NCBI GenBank assembly: GCA_036785705.1
Contig: JAWUZG010000056.1
Coordinates: 17,280,001-17,344,000, forward strand
Direction of reading: 5' to 3'
Source of the DNA: Acanthornis magna
Lineage: Eukaryota > Chordata > Aves > Passeriformes > Acanthizidae
Length of the DNA stretch: 64,000 nt
A program made the translations under genes and the position numbers. Positions 44,448 to 59,433 of the stretch are shown here, piece by piece (positions within the stretch are counted from its first letter, which is position 1; each line of letters opens with the position of its first letter). The notes below the pieces were generated by a model. The model ran no database searches, was not told the origin of the DNA, and saw nothing but the letters and a program-made list of their open reading frames with translations.

Positions 44448-47400
44448 TAGGATGAGGGGCCACAGCAGTGCCCCTGTTATACCTAAAGCCTTGTTTAACA
44501 CCTTATTGGATCAGGCCCGAAATCTTTTAATATCCTGTTTCTTAGTGCTTTTAGATTGCTGGAAGGAATGAATTTATAGTGGAATTAGATGCAGAGGGTC
44601 ACATCCTGCCTGAAGTGCGCTTAATGGCAGGTGGTGATGCCAAGCAAATCCTGTCGATTTAATAATGTCATCAAATATTGTTTCTTTGCTATGTTCCCAC
44701 AAGATAACATACAAGATAATCTAAAGAAGGTTTTCTGCTTGGTGGTGTTTGTTTGTTTTCTTATTTATTTATTTTTGTTTTCTGGACTAAATAGATGGGA
44801 GGGAAGAAAAGAACACTGGAGACAGGACGTCCCGAGGCTGCCCAGGCTCAGGGATGAAGGTATGGAGTGAATATGTCAGGTAATTCCGGTGCTAATAACA
44901 GCAACACAAAAGGATTCCAAAGCCTCTGGCCACTGACAGGGAGAGGAGGTTCCCTACGGAATCCATTGAGGCATGGTGAGAACCTTTCATGTGACAATCC
45001 TGCCTGATCCCTTTTCCTCTTTTGAGGAGCATATGGAGGATGAGAGAGGGAAGTCAGCCTTACAGGAACACTTTATCCTGATTTGCTATTGAAACCCGCA
45101 CAACACTTCTTTGAGCTGCACACACTGAACAGAGCTCAAAGCAAACACCTGAGGTCAAGGTTTCCTCAGCAAAAAGTCAGCAGGAAAACAAGGATTTCTT
45201 CAGCAGTCCTAGCCTTTCACCATAGCTATGGCAAGGTGAAGAAAATCCTCACCCTATTCAGAACAGGGCGGCTGGGAAAGACACAGCTCCTGGTCGCTCT
45301 CCAGGTACAGCTCAGGGAGATGGTTTCAATTTCACCAACAACCACTGCCAGGGAGCAGAGGAGAGTGGAATCCCAGCAACAGGGCTGTCTCCACAAACTC
45401 TTTTATTTGCAAACATGGAAACTAATCCCAGGTGACACGTATTGCTGCTCAGCCCCGGATCTGTTTCCAGGATTAGCGAGGTAAATGTAAAGCTCACTTA
45501 AGCCTGATGCTTTTGTCCTAGAAATTTCATAGCCCTCTCCTTCTACAGTACTTGGCTATAAACCCACACTGGAAAACTGCAGCTATCAGTTAATTTTGGC
45601 AACATTTTTATTTATTTTCCTTTATTTTGAGAAGGAGGATGCTCATTGGTCAGTGTGCAGATATCCCGCAGAAAATGAAGACAGCTCTTACTTAATTTGC
45701 ACTGCTGATGATCAGTTTGCAAACTTGTGTTTCTCGAGCAAGTGTTAAAAGCCAAAATAAACCCACATAAGACAATTCCAAGGTCTCCAAAAATCTGCAG
45801 GGTCTTACAGGATGCAGAGGTTTCATGTCCTGCAGGGAGCAGAGCACACGATGCACCCCTGGGCACAATCCTGCTCGTGCCTCATCCCAGATCATTTATC
45901 GCTTTGCCTCACTTCCCCCACAGCTGTAAACAGGGATGATATTTCCTCTCTAACACCACTGGGAGCCAAGCAAACAAAATCTTACTCTTTATAAGACTTA
46001 AATTATTACTGAGAATCTGTGGGAAGAGACGATCTGTCTTTATTTCGCATCGACACTTGCTGAGGCTCTGTGAGCCTTCTGGGGCAGGGAGCAGAGCTGC
46101 TGGAGCTGCTGAAGTTCCCCAGCAATTTCCATTCCAGAAACACGGATTTGTTTCCTGCAGAACCCGAACGTCAAGGGATGAAGTTCTGCACCTCCACAAA
46201 GGGTACAAATCCGAACTGCACGGGCACAGGGAAGAGGAGTTCAGGGATCAGACTGCACCCTGCCTGCTCTGGGGATTGATTGCTGCCTTCCCACACCTCA
46301 CATCAGAGCCCCAGCTGCAGACTCTGCCTTCTTCTGGGTGATACAGTTCCAGTTGCAATTAATTTCCTTAATATGAATAAATAACACTCATTAGAAGATA
46401 TGATTCTATCCTTGCTCTTTCACGTCTCAGGTGGGTGCTCCAAGCATCCGATTTGTCTGCTGGGTTTGTGTTTTTCACTTTGAAAGAAAGTGAAGGAAAA
46501 AGAAACCTTTTATAAGAAGAGAAAACATTTCCCATCATTAGTTTGAGCACCTTGTTTCAGCTGTACAGTGCCTGCCCCAAACTCAGCTTTTTTCTGTAAG
46601 TCCATCTCGTTTGGACACTTATTTACAGTCAGTATTTGGTCACATGCTTGCTTTCTCCCTGTGCAAATTTCACCCCACAATCTAGCCAAAGGGAAGAGCT
46701 AAGTACAGAAGTAAAGAATAGAAATTCTGCTAATTGGCTGAAAAATCATAAAACCCCCCAAATCTGGAAAAGAAATCCAGTTAGGGAGATTTTCCAAAGG
46801 CTTCTAAGTCCAAGGCATCAGTGAGTGCATGTTGCAACCTTCAGTATGGTAAAGCTCAACACAGTGAGCCCAAATGTCTTAAGTATCTATGAAATAAAGC
46901 AGCTTGGCATTCCAGGTACCTACTAAAAATGTGATTTTCATGGGGATTTATTAAGGAGAGAACATAAAAATGAAGATGAAACTATGTCCAAAAGCTCATG
47001 AAAGACCAAAAGAATGGAATAACAAAAGGATGGGGCTTTTACCGTGTCTCACTGACAATGTCTGACACAGCCTTTGCTTCTCTTTTGTTCCTGAAACTAC
47101 TGCCAGGGATTGGCTACAATTCTCTAAATGGTTTGAAACTGGAGTCCTGGAGTCTGTGTATAACCAAGGAGAGCATCCTGTTGTCCAGTGATGGGGTCAC
47201 AAACACACAATGACCTGTTGGACTCTTCAAGATTTAGGTCTTTGCCTCAGATGGTGAAGATTTTCTGCTTTCAGCCACCAGAGTTCAAGCCCTGTATATG
47301 TCACATTGAGCAGAGCCATTTAATGCAGCGTCAATTCACCCACTCTTTATTAATTGCAAAGCGAAATAAGTGCAATTTGTTAGTGTAAAATTTGGGATAA

Positions 47401-48597
47401 TGAAATTTCATCCTCACCTAATTTTACACTGCAGTAACCTCACATGAAAATAAGATCTTTGCTGCCTGAAGTTTATCAATTCCTATTGGTTTTCTTTTCT
47501 CTGTTCCTTTAAGTCCCGTATTGCAATGACAGACTGGCACCATTTCACTGGAACACGATGTGATATTTATATAATGATATAATGATAACTCTCAGATCTG
47601 CACTGTGGGAACTTCTGTACCTTTACAAGGTGGATACAGAGATGATAAGCTAAAATCCAAGTACTTATTCGTACAATTATCTCCGTGGAGCTCAACAGGC
47701 TCACTCAGGTGTGAGACTACTCGAGTGTGTAAGTGGCTATGGGACTGGGATCCAGTAACTCCTGCCAGAAAATTAGAAAACAGAATAAACCAAAGACTTC
47801 AGCAACCAAGAAGTATTTTTTCAGTGTAGTCAATGCTGGCTGGTGTGTGACAGTGACTGCAGTTTCTGAGAGAGAGCAGAGCAGGCTCAGAGCCTCGGGA
47901 TCCTGCTGCACCTTGGGATCATCAGCACCCCTTCCCCCTTGGAGAGACCATTTGGAACCCCAGCCCAGCCTAGCACAGTCTAATCCTGCTCTTGTTGATT
48001 GCCTCAGTGTGCTACTGTAATAGAGATAAATAATAACAGCACCAACATGTGAACAGAGAGCTGATTAAGGCTCACATGAGCGCTCCCCTGTAAATGCAGA
48101 TGCCATTAAAAATGTCAAAATGATACAGAGACTTTAACCAGACCATCAATAAGGAAAGCAACCTGAGAGAGGTGATGTCAGGAGGTACAAATGCTCCCTT
48201 TAGCTGCATGTGGGATGTCAATGGCGTGAGGGATGAGTCTGAGACAGCCACTGTTCTCTGGGAAGATGCTACATTAAATGGAGCTGCCATATTTCAGGTC
48301 ATGTGCCCACAATCCCTGGCAAATGTGCTAACTTCCTCCCTTTTTCACCTTTGGAAACATGGCTGGAGATGAGCTGTCAGCAGGAAAATGCATGTGGCTC
48401 TGTAGGGGATGAGGCTGGGTGCCTCAGCATGGCTGCACGGTGTGCACAGGGTGCTGTGCGAGGGGAGGGATCCACCCCTGGGCGCACACTGCTCACTGCA
48501 GCACCAAGGGTTTTCTCCTTCTCGCCCTTCCTTCTCCCACAATGAAACCTCAGTTAGTTCCCGAAGTGAGAGCTAATTCCTGCAGGCTCTGCAGGCA

Positions 48598-48815
48598 GAA
48601 TCATCAAATCATGGAATTGTCAAGGTTGGAAAAGACCTCCAAGATCACCAAGTCCGACCTTCGACCGAACACCTCCATGGCCACTAAACCGTATCATGAA
48701 ATGCCTCATCTGCTTGTTTTTGAACCCTTCCAGGGATGGTGACTCCACCACTTCCCTGGGGAGCCTGTTCCAGCGCTTACCCACTCCTTCAGGGAAGCAA
48801 TTTTTCTGCTGTGGC
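48598..48815 (-). mobile_element. CR1 LINE fragment, 3' end
   Basis: The plus strand shows AATCATGGAATTGTCAAGG-like tail sequence, then TTGGAAAAGACCTCCAAGAT, ACCTCCATGGCCACTAAACC and GGGGAGCCTGTTCCAGCGC. It is the CR1 3' end in reverse complement, 5'-truncated and moderately diverged. Confidence 0.9.
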
Positions 48816-51800
48816 TGTACACAGCATCCTATTAGCAGCTCTGTCCTGGTAAATACACATCGAGGACACGCTGGAAGTGCTGCTTTACTCCCCAAGGGCT
48901 GTTTATCCCTCCAGGAATGAGGAGGGAATTGCTGCGCTCTGGGTCAATAGAGACACCCAGCACTTAGTGCAGCAGCACAAGTCACACACAATGAGGCAAA
49001 CACGGGCGTTTGGAATGTAACAGATAAATAAAAGGACTCCCAAGGAAGGGGTGACATTTATCCAGTGACTTATCCCAACGAGAGAGAGTCAAAAGTGCTA
49101 TTCCAGAGCTTTCCCATCACTGCACACGCACACTATTAATATGAAAACAGCATCTTCTATCACAGCAGCACAGAACCTGTGGTCTTGAGGTCTGACTTTA
49201 TTCTGTTCTCATCAGCATCAGCATCAGCCTCCTTCTTTTGTATGTGTCTCTTTTACAGCTGGTGACCAGTTTTGTGTTCCGGGGCTGCAAAGTCAGTGGG
49301 ATGTTCCCAAACCTCCTGCAGGAGGCACAGCTGAAAAGAACTCAGTGTCTGATTTCCTTGGCCCAGGGACTCAGGACATATTGGGCTGATGGGGAACGTC
49401 AATTAATCCAGGCTTTAAAGCAGCTTTCTACAGATTTGCTAGAGAACAGAATGTGCTCATAGCCAATAATCAATATTCTGGAATATTTCCAAATTCAGTT
49501 TGTAATGTTTAAATGAGATAGCAGCCCTTACAAATGCAAACAGGAAATAAAATTAACCTATTAAATCTAGAAGGACATGGTTTAAGAGAGATTATTTTAG
49601 AATTTACTTTGAAATTAGGACTAGATTCTCCTCTTCATGTAACTGTACTGTTGTAGAATGATTCTATGCATACAAATTGAGGTGAGATGTAGACTTAATT
49701 CTGGGTGGGTTGGTTTTTTTGTCTAATTCAGTTTTGGAATCAGATGGTTGACCCAGCTAATGCAAAGCAGGAAAAGAAACAGCAAAAGCTAAAACATATG
49801 CCTGAACATAATGAATGAAAATTTAAAATAATCAGTTTGGGTTTTATTCTCTGCACTTTATCCAACAGGAGAATTACAGCTCTGTATTGAGCTGTGTCTG
49901 CTCCCTGCACAAACACGACTCATTTGGGGCCAATTCAACACCTTTGCAAACAGAAGCCAAGCAAGAGGTTTGTACCAAGGTCTGCGAAGAGGGAATTCCC
50001 TTACAGTGACACTTCCCAGCACTTTGTGTTGGCTCTGAGCAGCTCTGTGTCCCTCAAGTGACACCAACACACTGCTGAAGGCATGAGCAGGTCACTGAAA
50101 AATCACCTGCTGATCTGCTTGATTCGAAACCAAAATACTCTTTATCTCACTGATTGCCCTTGGAACTTCTAACACATGTTTATGGACAATGGCTGACCGC
50201 AAAATAACCCAGATTTTTGGAAATGCCCTTCAAAAATGGTCTTACAAATGTTAAAAGAATGACATTTTTCTTCCATGATTTCACCACCAGCTGGGACACC
50301 TTCCCTGTTCCGAGCAGGATCCCACACCCAGGGGTTTGCTCAGGTGTCCCCAGCAAGAATCCACCTGCACTCAATCAAACTCTAAAAAATGCAATTTGCA
50401 CACACTCAGTGCCACCCCTGGATAACTCATTACCTACATTCCTCCAAGATTTCAAGCGTATTAAAAGCAATCTGAAATGAAAGACTTCAGGGCCTTAGCA
50501 GGACTCCTCTCACAATGTTTCCTGGGAGCAGCCATGGGGCAGTGGCTGTTTAATCTCCGTGCCCTAAGTGGCCCCCAGGGAGGGTGAGAGCCTTGTACTC
50601 TCAGTCCATCACCACATGTCAGGGCTTTGCTCTGTCCCTGCTGATGAACCATCTGAACATCAGCCTCATGACACTCCTGAAGGCATTTTTTCTATTCTCC
50701 ATTTGCTTTTTAAGGAAAACCAAACCAAACAGGGAGCATCCCATGTAAATAAGACACTTGATTTATGGAGATGGTGTCACAAAAATACAATGTCAGATTA
50801 AAGGTTGGAAGTACAGCAGTAATTCACTACTTGAGCTTATGAATGATGATATTTTCTTTAATTATGTGAGCACAGAGTACTCTGGCACTTGCTGACTTCT
50901 GAGCTTGTAGCTTTGCAGCCTTAAGGTTCCCAAACCTGGATTCCTTTATCTCCAAAGCCAGACTTCAGTCACAGCTCACACAATTATAATGAAGAAAATG
51001 CCACTCGCAATGTTTACAAGTCTAAGACCGCCCCGAGAATCTGTTTTGCATACGTAAATATGCATTTGTGTATCCACCCAAGGGCCAAACCCCTGGGGTT
51101 CATCTGAGGCTGGCAGGACTCACAGTCAGTCTCGTCCTCCCAATTTATGGATCAGTCTTCATCAGGTGGAGATGGAAAGTTGGGAAGGGAACATCAGCTG
51201 ATTTTTCCCAAAATGAATAAATCATTACTCACAGGGGGAAATCAATAATATTTTTTGTTTGCTCTTTTTTCCTTCTTAAGGCCAGAAGAACAGATTTTCA
51301 TCCTTCAGGAAAGATTTTGCTGATTCTCCCTGAAGTTCCCGCTCTGAATCAGATACGGAACATGTGGCTGATTTGGGCCCTGATTTAATCTCGGGTGAGG
51401 ATCTCATTAGTCACTGACTCTCCAACATGTGGTACCTAATTCAATCTCAGCACTTTAGACGCCCTGCAGTTTATTTAGTATCCTCTGAGGAAACATTTTC
51501 TTTCCAACGTGATTCTTGTTTAAAGAACGTTCCTACGGTATTCTGTAGAATACTCACAACTATTACCTAGTTGGAGGTTTTTATTTCGGATAAATGAAAA
51601 CAAAATCACTCCAAGTAAAAAAAAAAAAGTTAAGTATTTGGATGTCAGCCTCATCAAATCCTGTAATGAACTCAATATATTTTGGAAGCAACAAAAAGGA
51701 AGAAACAACTTCTACTCCTGACAGATATCAAAGTGTGGCACTTTCAGAATTTCTACTATGAGCTATTTTGACAGGTGCTTCAAAAGAAGTGAAAATTAGA

Positions 51801-52012
51801 AAATTTTAAAAAACCTGAGGATATTTCCTATTTCTTTTTGTAGAAATTACTGCTCTGTTTAATGAGCCTTTAACTCTACTGACACTCTGGAACTTACAAG
51901 GAGTTTAAAATCATGAAACGCTTCATAAGGGAGCGACAACAATCTATACAACACTGGCAGCTTGTCTTCTCATTATAATTTTTGTGGAGAAGATGCTGCA
52001 TTCTTTAAAATG

Positions 52013-52027
52013 TTTTTTTTTTTTTTT
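52013..52027. repeat. Poly(T) tract
   Basis: An uninterrupted run of about 15-17 T residues precedes AG. It is a simple homopolymer with no adjoining element that I can identify. Confidence 0.85.
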
Positions 52028-52487
52028 AGTGCCATATTAATGGGAGGCAAAGTCTGTTCTTTAATTAGAATTTTACTGTGGTGAATTAAAAAATACATGG
52101 GCAGAGTATCAAGAGTCTAATAAAACTAAATGAAGATACTATCTTTCCTCCATATGAAACCCAGCAGTCTTTGCTCTGGCAAAACTTCCATCAATACTTC
52201 ATTATTATTGTCTAGGACAGGCTTGTAATAATAATATCTGCAAGTAACTTACTTCCAAATTCTGTTTTCCAACTGGGTAAAACATTCCCTCTCCCAACAT
52301 CTGTAATGGACTTTAGATGTTTTCATTGACTGGGTAATGAAATTTTCTGGCAATGCCTCTGCACAGAAGTAAAATCAGTTTTGCCTGCAAGAAGGGGTAG
52401 AAATCCACTGGATATTTCTAAAACACTGCAGGATAGGGATAGGGAAGAGATGGAACCTTCAAGAAACCGGTGTTGGAGGGGGCCAGG

Positions 52488-52532
52488 AGTGGTGGCAGCA
52501 CAGTGGTGGCAGCAGAGTGGTGGCAGCACAGT
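52488..52532. repeat. Three-copy 15-bp tandem repeat
   Basis: AGTGGTGGCAGCACA occurs three times in a row with one substitution (GCAGCAG). It is a minor slippage array. Confidence 0.85.
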
Positions 52533-53451
52533 GCTCAGAGAGGCCTCTGTCCCTGGAGGCTCGGAGCTGTTGATACCAAAGCTGTGCCTGCTGTGAAAAC
52601 GGCCATGTGCAAAATCCAGCCAGGCTTCTCCCTGCTCTTCAATAACCTTTATTGGATGCTCAGCAAGGCAGCGGTGGAGCAGAAGCAAAGCCCTCTCAGG
52701 TCAGTCATTGCAGTTTGGAGCAGACCTACAGCTCTGGGCTGGCAGCTGCAGGAGGCTGCCCACGCTGGCTGCCCTTTGGTCACATCCTCACCAGCTCCTG
52801 CAGCTGCCCAGGACAGCTTCATCCTTCACCTGGGGAATCCACCACATGGAAACCAACCTGATCCCGCTGGAGTCACCCTCCCACCCACAGGATCCAGTGG
52901 GACTGACCCTGCCTGGCCAGGCTCTCGGAGAGGTGCTCAGCTCCTTGTTTTTCAGCTAGCACTGCCGAAGGTCACCCTGCTGATGTTTTGCCAGCTAGGC
53001 AATATCCCTTCATTTGCAGTTAAAGCAGTGCTTAAAGGAGGAAAGCTTCATGTCACTACAACAAGGAGTAGAGGATGCTCCTTCTCCTTGTCACTCCCAT
53101 GCAGGGATGTGTCCCTCCTCCTGCAGCTGCTGAGCAGGAGGATTGGCTGATCAGTGGGGGAAATCAGGATATGCATATGGAAGAAATGCTGTATGTGCCT
53201 CACCAGCTTCAAATTGTACCATAAGGTTTCCCCTTCGAGGGGGTGTGTAAGCACATCCTTCATGCATAACTTGCAGTCCTGACTCATCAGTCATTTTTAA
53301 AATGGTCAATAAGCAATTTATTTTATTGCGTTGATATTGAAACATGAAGTAAACACTGTGGATTGTGGTATTTGCTTTAATTTCCAACAGTGTAGCTGGA
53401 GAGTAAAAAGATCCACTTCTTCCCTTTGCTACAATTCACTCCTAATGCCTA

Positions 53452-53702
53452 ATCATGGAATCCTGGAATGCTTTGGGTTGGAAGGGACTTTAAAGATCTT
53501 GTTCCAGCCCTGCCAAGGGCAGGGACACCTTCCACTACCCCAGGTCACTCCAAGCCCTGTCCAGCCTGGCCTTGGGCACTGCCAGGGATCCAGGGACAGC
53601 CACAGCTTCTCTGGGCACCTGTGCCAGGGCCTGCCACCCTCCCAGGGAAGGATTTGTTCCTACCATCCAAACGAAGTCTCTCCTCTTTTTGTCCTGTCAC
53701 TG
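53452..53702 (-). mobile_element. CR1 LINE fragment, 3' end
   Basis: It starts with the reverse-complement tail ATCATGGAATCCTGGAATGC. Then come TTTGGGTTGGAAGGGAC, CCAAGCCCTGTCCAGCCTGG and CACAGCTTCTCTGGGCACC. It closely resembles the copy at 42705, so it is probably the same subfamily. Confidence 0.93.
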
Positions 53703-56700
53703 GATCACCATTGCACTGCTCTTCAGCAATATCAGCTTAAAGAAGGTTTTGCCCCAGCAAGTGAATCTAGGAAAAATCTTACCTTTTCTAGTGTGAATTC
53801 TGTTACTTGCAGACATTCAGAGAGAATTAGAGCAGCAGAAAGCCTGATGGCCTTTGAAAAAGGGGTCTCTTTTATATCTAAAACAGTTCAAAGGCTTGCA
53901 AAAAGCTGTGTGCAGGTATCCACACCAGCTACTTGCTGTTCTCTTTTCTTACAGGCATACTTGGACCTTCACATGGCTCTTTAATGTTACCTAATGTCTT
54001 CAAGATATCTTAAATACACTGCTGTCTTTCTCTTATAAACCATTAATAGTAATGTCCCTTTCAGGCACAGAAAAAGAAACAGTTTTGTAAAAAAGACTTG
54101 CCCTGTGTGACCCAGTAAAAACTAGAACGTTCACTCATCAAAACACATTGCGAGACTCAGCACAGTCTCTGCAAAACCTTTCTTATATTTACCAATAGAA
54201 AATAGCAAGTCTGAAAGTACTGGGGGGAAAAAAGAAAAAATACTGAAATACTAAAATATTACACCCTCTTTTCACATCCCTCAGGCACGGAGATGTGGAA
54301 TGCGCTTTTAATAAAGAGATAACCAAGAGGCAGACAAATACTGCATAGCTAAAAGAGCAGGAGCCAAAGCCTGGGTGTCCCTGGGTGTGTTGGGGAAGGC
54401 AAAGGACACAGCCCAGCATCAGGAGAGGTTTGTGCCAGAACAATTCCGGTGTCGCTAGAGCAGCTCGTGAGACTGCACCACTGCTGCAGCTCTCCTGCAC
54501 CATTTCTTTAGGATGCAAATGCTGAGAGAGCAGAGCAGCCTCAGCAAGCGAAGCACCAGCCCCAAGCGCTGAGCAGAACCTTCAGGCACCTCTGCCTGTG
54601 TCCCTGCAGCTCCCTCTGCCCACCAGTGGGGCTTGGGTTTCATGCTGGAGAGCCAGGCAGGAGGAGAAAGTCTTGTCTCATAAATTATTGAGATTGGATG
54701 TCTAAACCTTGATATTTTATTTTGACTTCCCAACATGTTCCAATGTTGCTCACGGAAGCGTAAATTAATGCCAATTTCTAAACCAGAAGTTGCTCTAAAC
54801 TGGGAAGTGAAACTTTTTTGTTATGATGTTAAAAACAGCCAATCCTTAAACTGTTTTACATTCTGAAAAACAGGCTGATCAAAACTGTTCACGCTCACAA
54901 TCGGTTTCGGGTGTAGTGAGCTGAAATGTTTTGACAAAATCCCAGCCATATGGAAGCGGTGCTTTCGGAACAGTTCCCCATTGTGGATTCCTGCGTTCAG
55001 CCATCAAGTGTCAGGCAGGAGAAACACTAAATCATCGCTCCACATGTTTTTGCTCATTGTTTACAAACAACCTGTTCGTGCCTGCAGCATTAGCCATGGG
55101 TCAGCTCCACAGGACCCACAAAACCCACACAGCAGCTCCACCTCCCAGGCTCTGCTGTCAGCTCCTGCGGGGTCAGCTGCAGTTCTGCAGTCCCAGGAGC
55201 TGGGCAGCAGCTCTGCCCCTGGAGTACTTTAATTTCTCTCTTTTTTAGTGACAATTGCCGCTGAAAAGGGAAAAGTAAAACAGACGTACGTGACTTCCCG
55301 GCTGGATGGCAGCAGGGAAGCCAAGGAGATTTTGCACAGCATCTGTGCATTAAAGGTTTTAAATGCCAGATTCCCTTTAAGGTTCAGATCTCTACAGTTT
55401 CCTGATGGCAGCAGAGATATATCTTAAAAAAATCACAGGGAAAAAGAGGTTGTCTGATGAGACCGTCACCTAAATTGTCCCTGGCCATGCTGCACGGTGC
55501 CATCAGAAGCACCTCGGGCTCGCTCCAGTGCCCTTTCCAGCCAGGGAATTTCTTTCCATCATCTCTAATCACCTTTGATAAGGGCTGGCCTCTGCGGGTT
55601 AAGTGAGTGCCATCTGCAAAATGACACTGATTCCTCAACTTTTCTCTTTCCTTGGCTGAGCAAGGTGCCCTGATCCCTGCAGAGCTAACACTGAACCCCC
55701 AAATATGAAAATAATCGATGAGCAGAAGGAGACAGGAGCCCTCAACAGGAAGCATCCAGGGAAATGTTGGATATTCCCGAGGCCTGTGAGGATGGTGGCT
55801 GTGTGGTAGGTGGTGATTTAGGAATGCTGCTGACACACATGCACAAATCTGATGACACAGGAAATTAGCATCCGTTCCTCTCCCCCTGCTTCAGAAGAAT
55901 TTACTAAATATAGCTCACTCTTTAAATATTAAGGATATCTGCAGAATGTTGTTGTTTTTGAAAGGGTTCTTTCCTGACTGGATTTTCCTCATCAGGCTTA
56001 GTAATCAAGTTGTTTTATTTGGAATGGGTAATCATTTGCTGAATGATTAATTATTCAGAGTACATTACTAAATAAAATTCGAAGTATGATGGAATAATAA
56101 AAAAGTGACAATATGCAACAATTTGGGTTCTAAACTGTGCAATAAGATCAGAATCCAGAGGGTGTGCAGGTATGTAAATGTGGTTTTGCACATTTAAGAG
56201 AATTGCCTCCATCACCAGAGTCCCACACTAACACTGATTAATTCTCAGAGTCCGTCTATGAGCTGGAAAATGTATTTAATCCCAATTTCATAGAAGGGAA
56301 ACTGAGACACTGAAATTACATTGAACTACAGAGCTCTCCAGAAAGGAGATGAGAGGACAGCTCCAAGTTCTAAAGTGTAAATTTATGCTATAAGTACCTT
56401 TATAGTATATTTTTTCACTACATTTATAATCCTGTGCTGAATTAAACAGATGAAAAATGACTCTTTTACATATACAGAGATTAATTCATAAGGTATTTTT
56501 CTGTCTCTCATCAGCAGCAGTGTTTAAACAGTGCTCAGTTGGTAGGAGCAGCCTCGCTGGGGTGCAAACTGCAGGGGGACGTGGCTGGTGCAGGACTGGA
56601 ACATCCTGGGAAAGGGACCCAGGCAGGAGCAGCCCCTCCATCCTGCTCAGCCAGTGCTGTGACACCGAGTGACACTTCTGGGAGTGTCCCCCCTGGCTTT

Positions 56701-59045
56701 CCAGCTCCCAGCTCCACCATGCCCCTTAAGGAAATCTGGGATTCTCCAGGTTTATTTCTCCCCATTTGCTTCCATCCCCGTTAACCTGACATTGTTTCTT
56801 GCAGACCTGTGCTGAGCGTCCCCCTCACATTTGGGTTTTCTGACAAACCAACCCCAAATCACACAATATTTGCTGCCAAATTCCCCACAGACTGTGCTGG
56901 GGCCTGGTAGGTTTTGTTTCCCTGCTGATTGTCAGGGTTGCACAATTGGAATTTTTGCAAGGCAAGGGATCCAAAAGGCACTAAAACTACACAGACAGGG
57001 ACTGCTGGAGCTTCTTCAAGTATTCGTTAATTAAAATTATTACAAGTAAACAAATTAAGTTCATATTGCACCAGAAGGACTTGCCCTTATAGAGACCTCA
57101 CAGCCAGCAAATGTAAATGCTTTATTGTTCTGTAACTCCCATCTATGCAGACTCCTCTGTTTGGCACATCCTTAATTTCTGTCAAACTGAAAGAATTCTA
57201 ACATTTTCTGTCAGGGAGCTGGTGTAAAACTTGAAGGAGGCTTAAAAAAACCTCTACTGTTGACTCATTTCACTCATTCCTAGGCAGATCTGAGAGAGGG
57301 AAGACTTGAAAGCAACATTATGAGCCCAAGAATTATCCTCGACTCTTGAAAGGCACACAGAAAATTAAACTGGGGGATCAGGATCGAGGTAGTGGAAATT
57401 ATTGGGTCTGTGCACTTAAAAGCTGAAGAAGGTGACTTCCCACTGAGACTTGAGAACACAGGTGCACATAATTTTAAAAATCTGCATTTTTAACCTTTTA
57501 AATTTGCTAGCAAAGCAAGGAAGTTGTTGAGGAACTGCAGTAAACAGGGCAATTCAATCAGCTCCTTCCAGAGCCTATCTCACAACGCCGTGATTCCTGA
57601 GCCCAGCAGGTCAGGGGATCATGGAATGACTCCTTGGCAGCAGCAATGCAGCAATGAGAGGAGCTGGAAGCAGCACAGCCACACTTCTTTAGTAATTGCA
57701 TAAAAATCTCTTAATTCCCTGCAATAAGGCCTCTGGGCACCAATGGGCATTGCTGAAAGCCATGTCCTGTTCCCTGCTCTGTCCTAGGAATGCAAGAGGT
57801 GCTGTGGAAAGAGCTAAAGCTAACGTTTCAACAGCAGTCTGGGAAAGGATTCCATTTTTCTAAGTTTGGGATCAGTTTCTGTACATTTTTAAAAGCAGGG
57901 CTCTATAACCAACAATTTATAGAGGATTTTTAAGCATGTCAGAGGTGCACACAGATTTCAAGGTGTTACTTTTCCTTGTGTCAGCCAAAGGACTTCAGGC
58001 TAATTCTTAGACCCACAGACTTAAAAATAATTATAACCTCATAATGCAAATACTGTGAATTTCATTAAAAATCAAAACACTACTTGACTGCCAAGCAACA
58101 ACAAGCACTTTTATGCATAAGCTGACTAATTCTATCTGCAAAAAACAGTAATTGTAGCTCATCATGGCTACACCTCAAAAGATAACCTTGCACTTATTCC
58201 TGCCTGCCCTCCAGTCACCGAGGAGTCACTGATGACTGTTTACATCTCACTTATGGCAACAGGACCCATGGTGGAGCAGGGCCACAGCCGTGACAAGTGA
58301 CAAATGCTGCAACAAAGATTTATAAAGCAGAGACACTAATTACAGTCCTGATCCACAACCCACTGAAAGGAAAGCAAAAGGCACCACTTGTTTTCCCAGT
58401 GTAGCCTTATAACCTGATTTAGCCTCAGATTTGTTCTGGCAACAGACCATGAGCTGCTGCCCACAAAATACTGCCAGGTGGAATCTTAGTAAAAAAGATT
58501 TGAAGCTGTCGATCCAAGTCCTTGTTTTCTCAAGTCTCAATTATGGGACCATTTTCCTTGTGGGAGCTCTTTATTGCATCCCGCAGGGAGCACAACTCAC
58601 CCCGAGCGTGGCTGCCAGAATTCCCCCTCGCAGGTCTGACTGCTCCACTACATCCACCTTATTTTACACTATTTACACGAGGGCTGTAAAGTTCTTTATT
58701 GATGCCCAGGTTTTACAGCTTAATTTTCAGGTACTCAACAGTTGTGCTCAGATATAGGGGATAGATCCTCCTGCTTCCATATGTTCTCCATTGTCAGGGA
58801 GGTCCGGACTGGCAGCTTGCTCAGCCCGCCTGAGACACAGCCATAAGTCTTTGGAATTGGGACTTTTAACAACTCTGCTTTTCCTGATTCTTGTGCAAAC
58901 CACTCAATCTGTCTTGGCTTTTAAACTAAAGACGTTTTTACTTGCTCTTACTTTTGACTGGTCTTGGAAATAGACGTCAATGAAATACTGTTATTGCAAA
59001 ACACCTTAAAAAACAGGTTTAGGACTAGAAAAGCTGTATGAATGA

Positions 59046-59433
59046 GGTCATAAAATCCTGGAAGAGTTTGGGTTGGAAGGGAAGCTCATCTTGCTCCTCC
59101 CCTGCCATGGACAGGGACATCTCCCACTATCCCAGGCTGCTCCAAGCCCTGTCCAGCCTGGCCTTGGACACTGCCAGGGATCCAGGGGCAGCCACAGCTT
59201 CCCTGGGAATTCCAGCCCAGCCCCTCCCCATCATTACAGTCAGGAATTCCTTCCCAATATCCCATCTGTCCCTGCCCTCTGGCAGTGGAAGCCATTCCCT
59301 GTGTGCTGTCCCTCCATGCCTTGTCCCCAGTCCCTCTGCAGCTCTCCTGGAGCCCTTCAGGCCCTGCCAGGGGCTCGCAACTCTCCCTGGAGCCTTCTCT
59401 TCTCCAGGCTGAGCAATACAGCTCCAGTTTAGC
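59046..59433 (-). mobile_element. CR1 LINE fragment, 3' end
   Basis: Landmarks in reverse complement are GTTTGGGTTGGAAGGGAAGC, CCAGGCTGCTCCAAGCCC, GGATCCAGGGGCAGCC and, at the far end, TTCTCTTCTCCAGGCTGA. At about 390 bp it is the longest complete fragment inside the window. The tail itself is degraded. Confidence 0.92.

Noticed and set aside
52470..53150. 226-codon plus-strand open frame
   Set aside because: It has no recognisable domain, begins in a small tandem repeat, and lies in stop-poor GC-rich sequence. Chance is the simplest reading.
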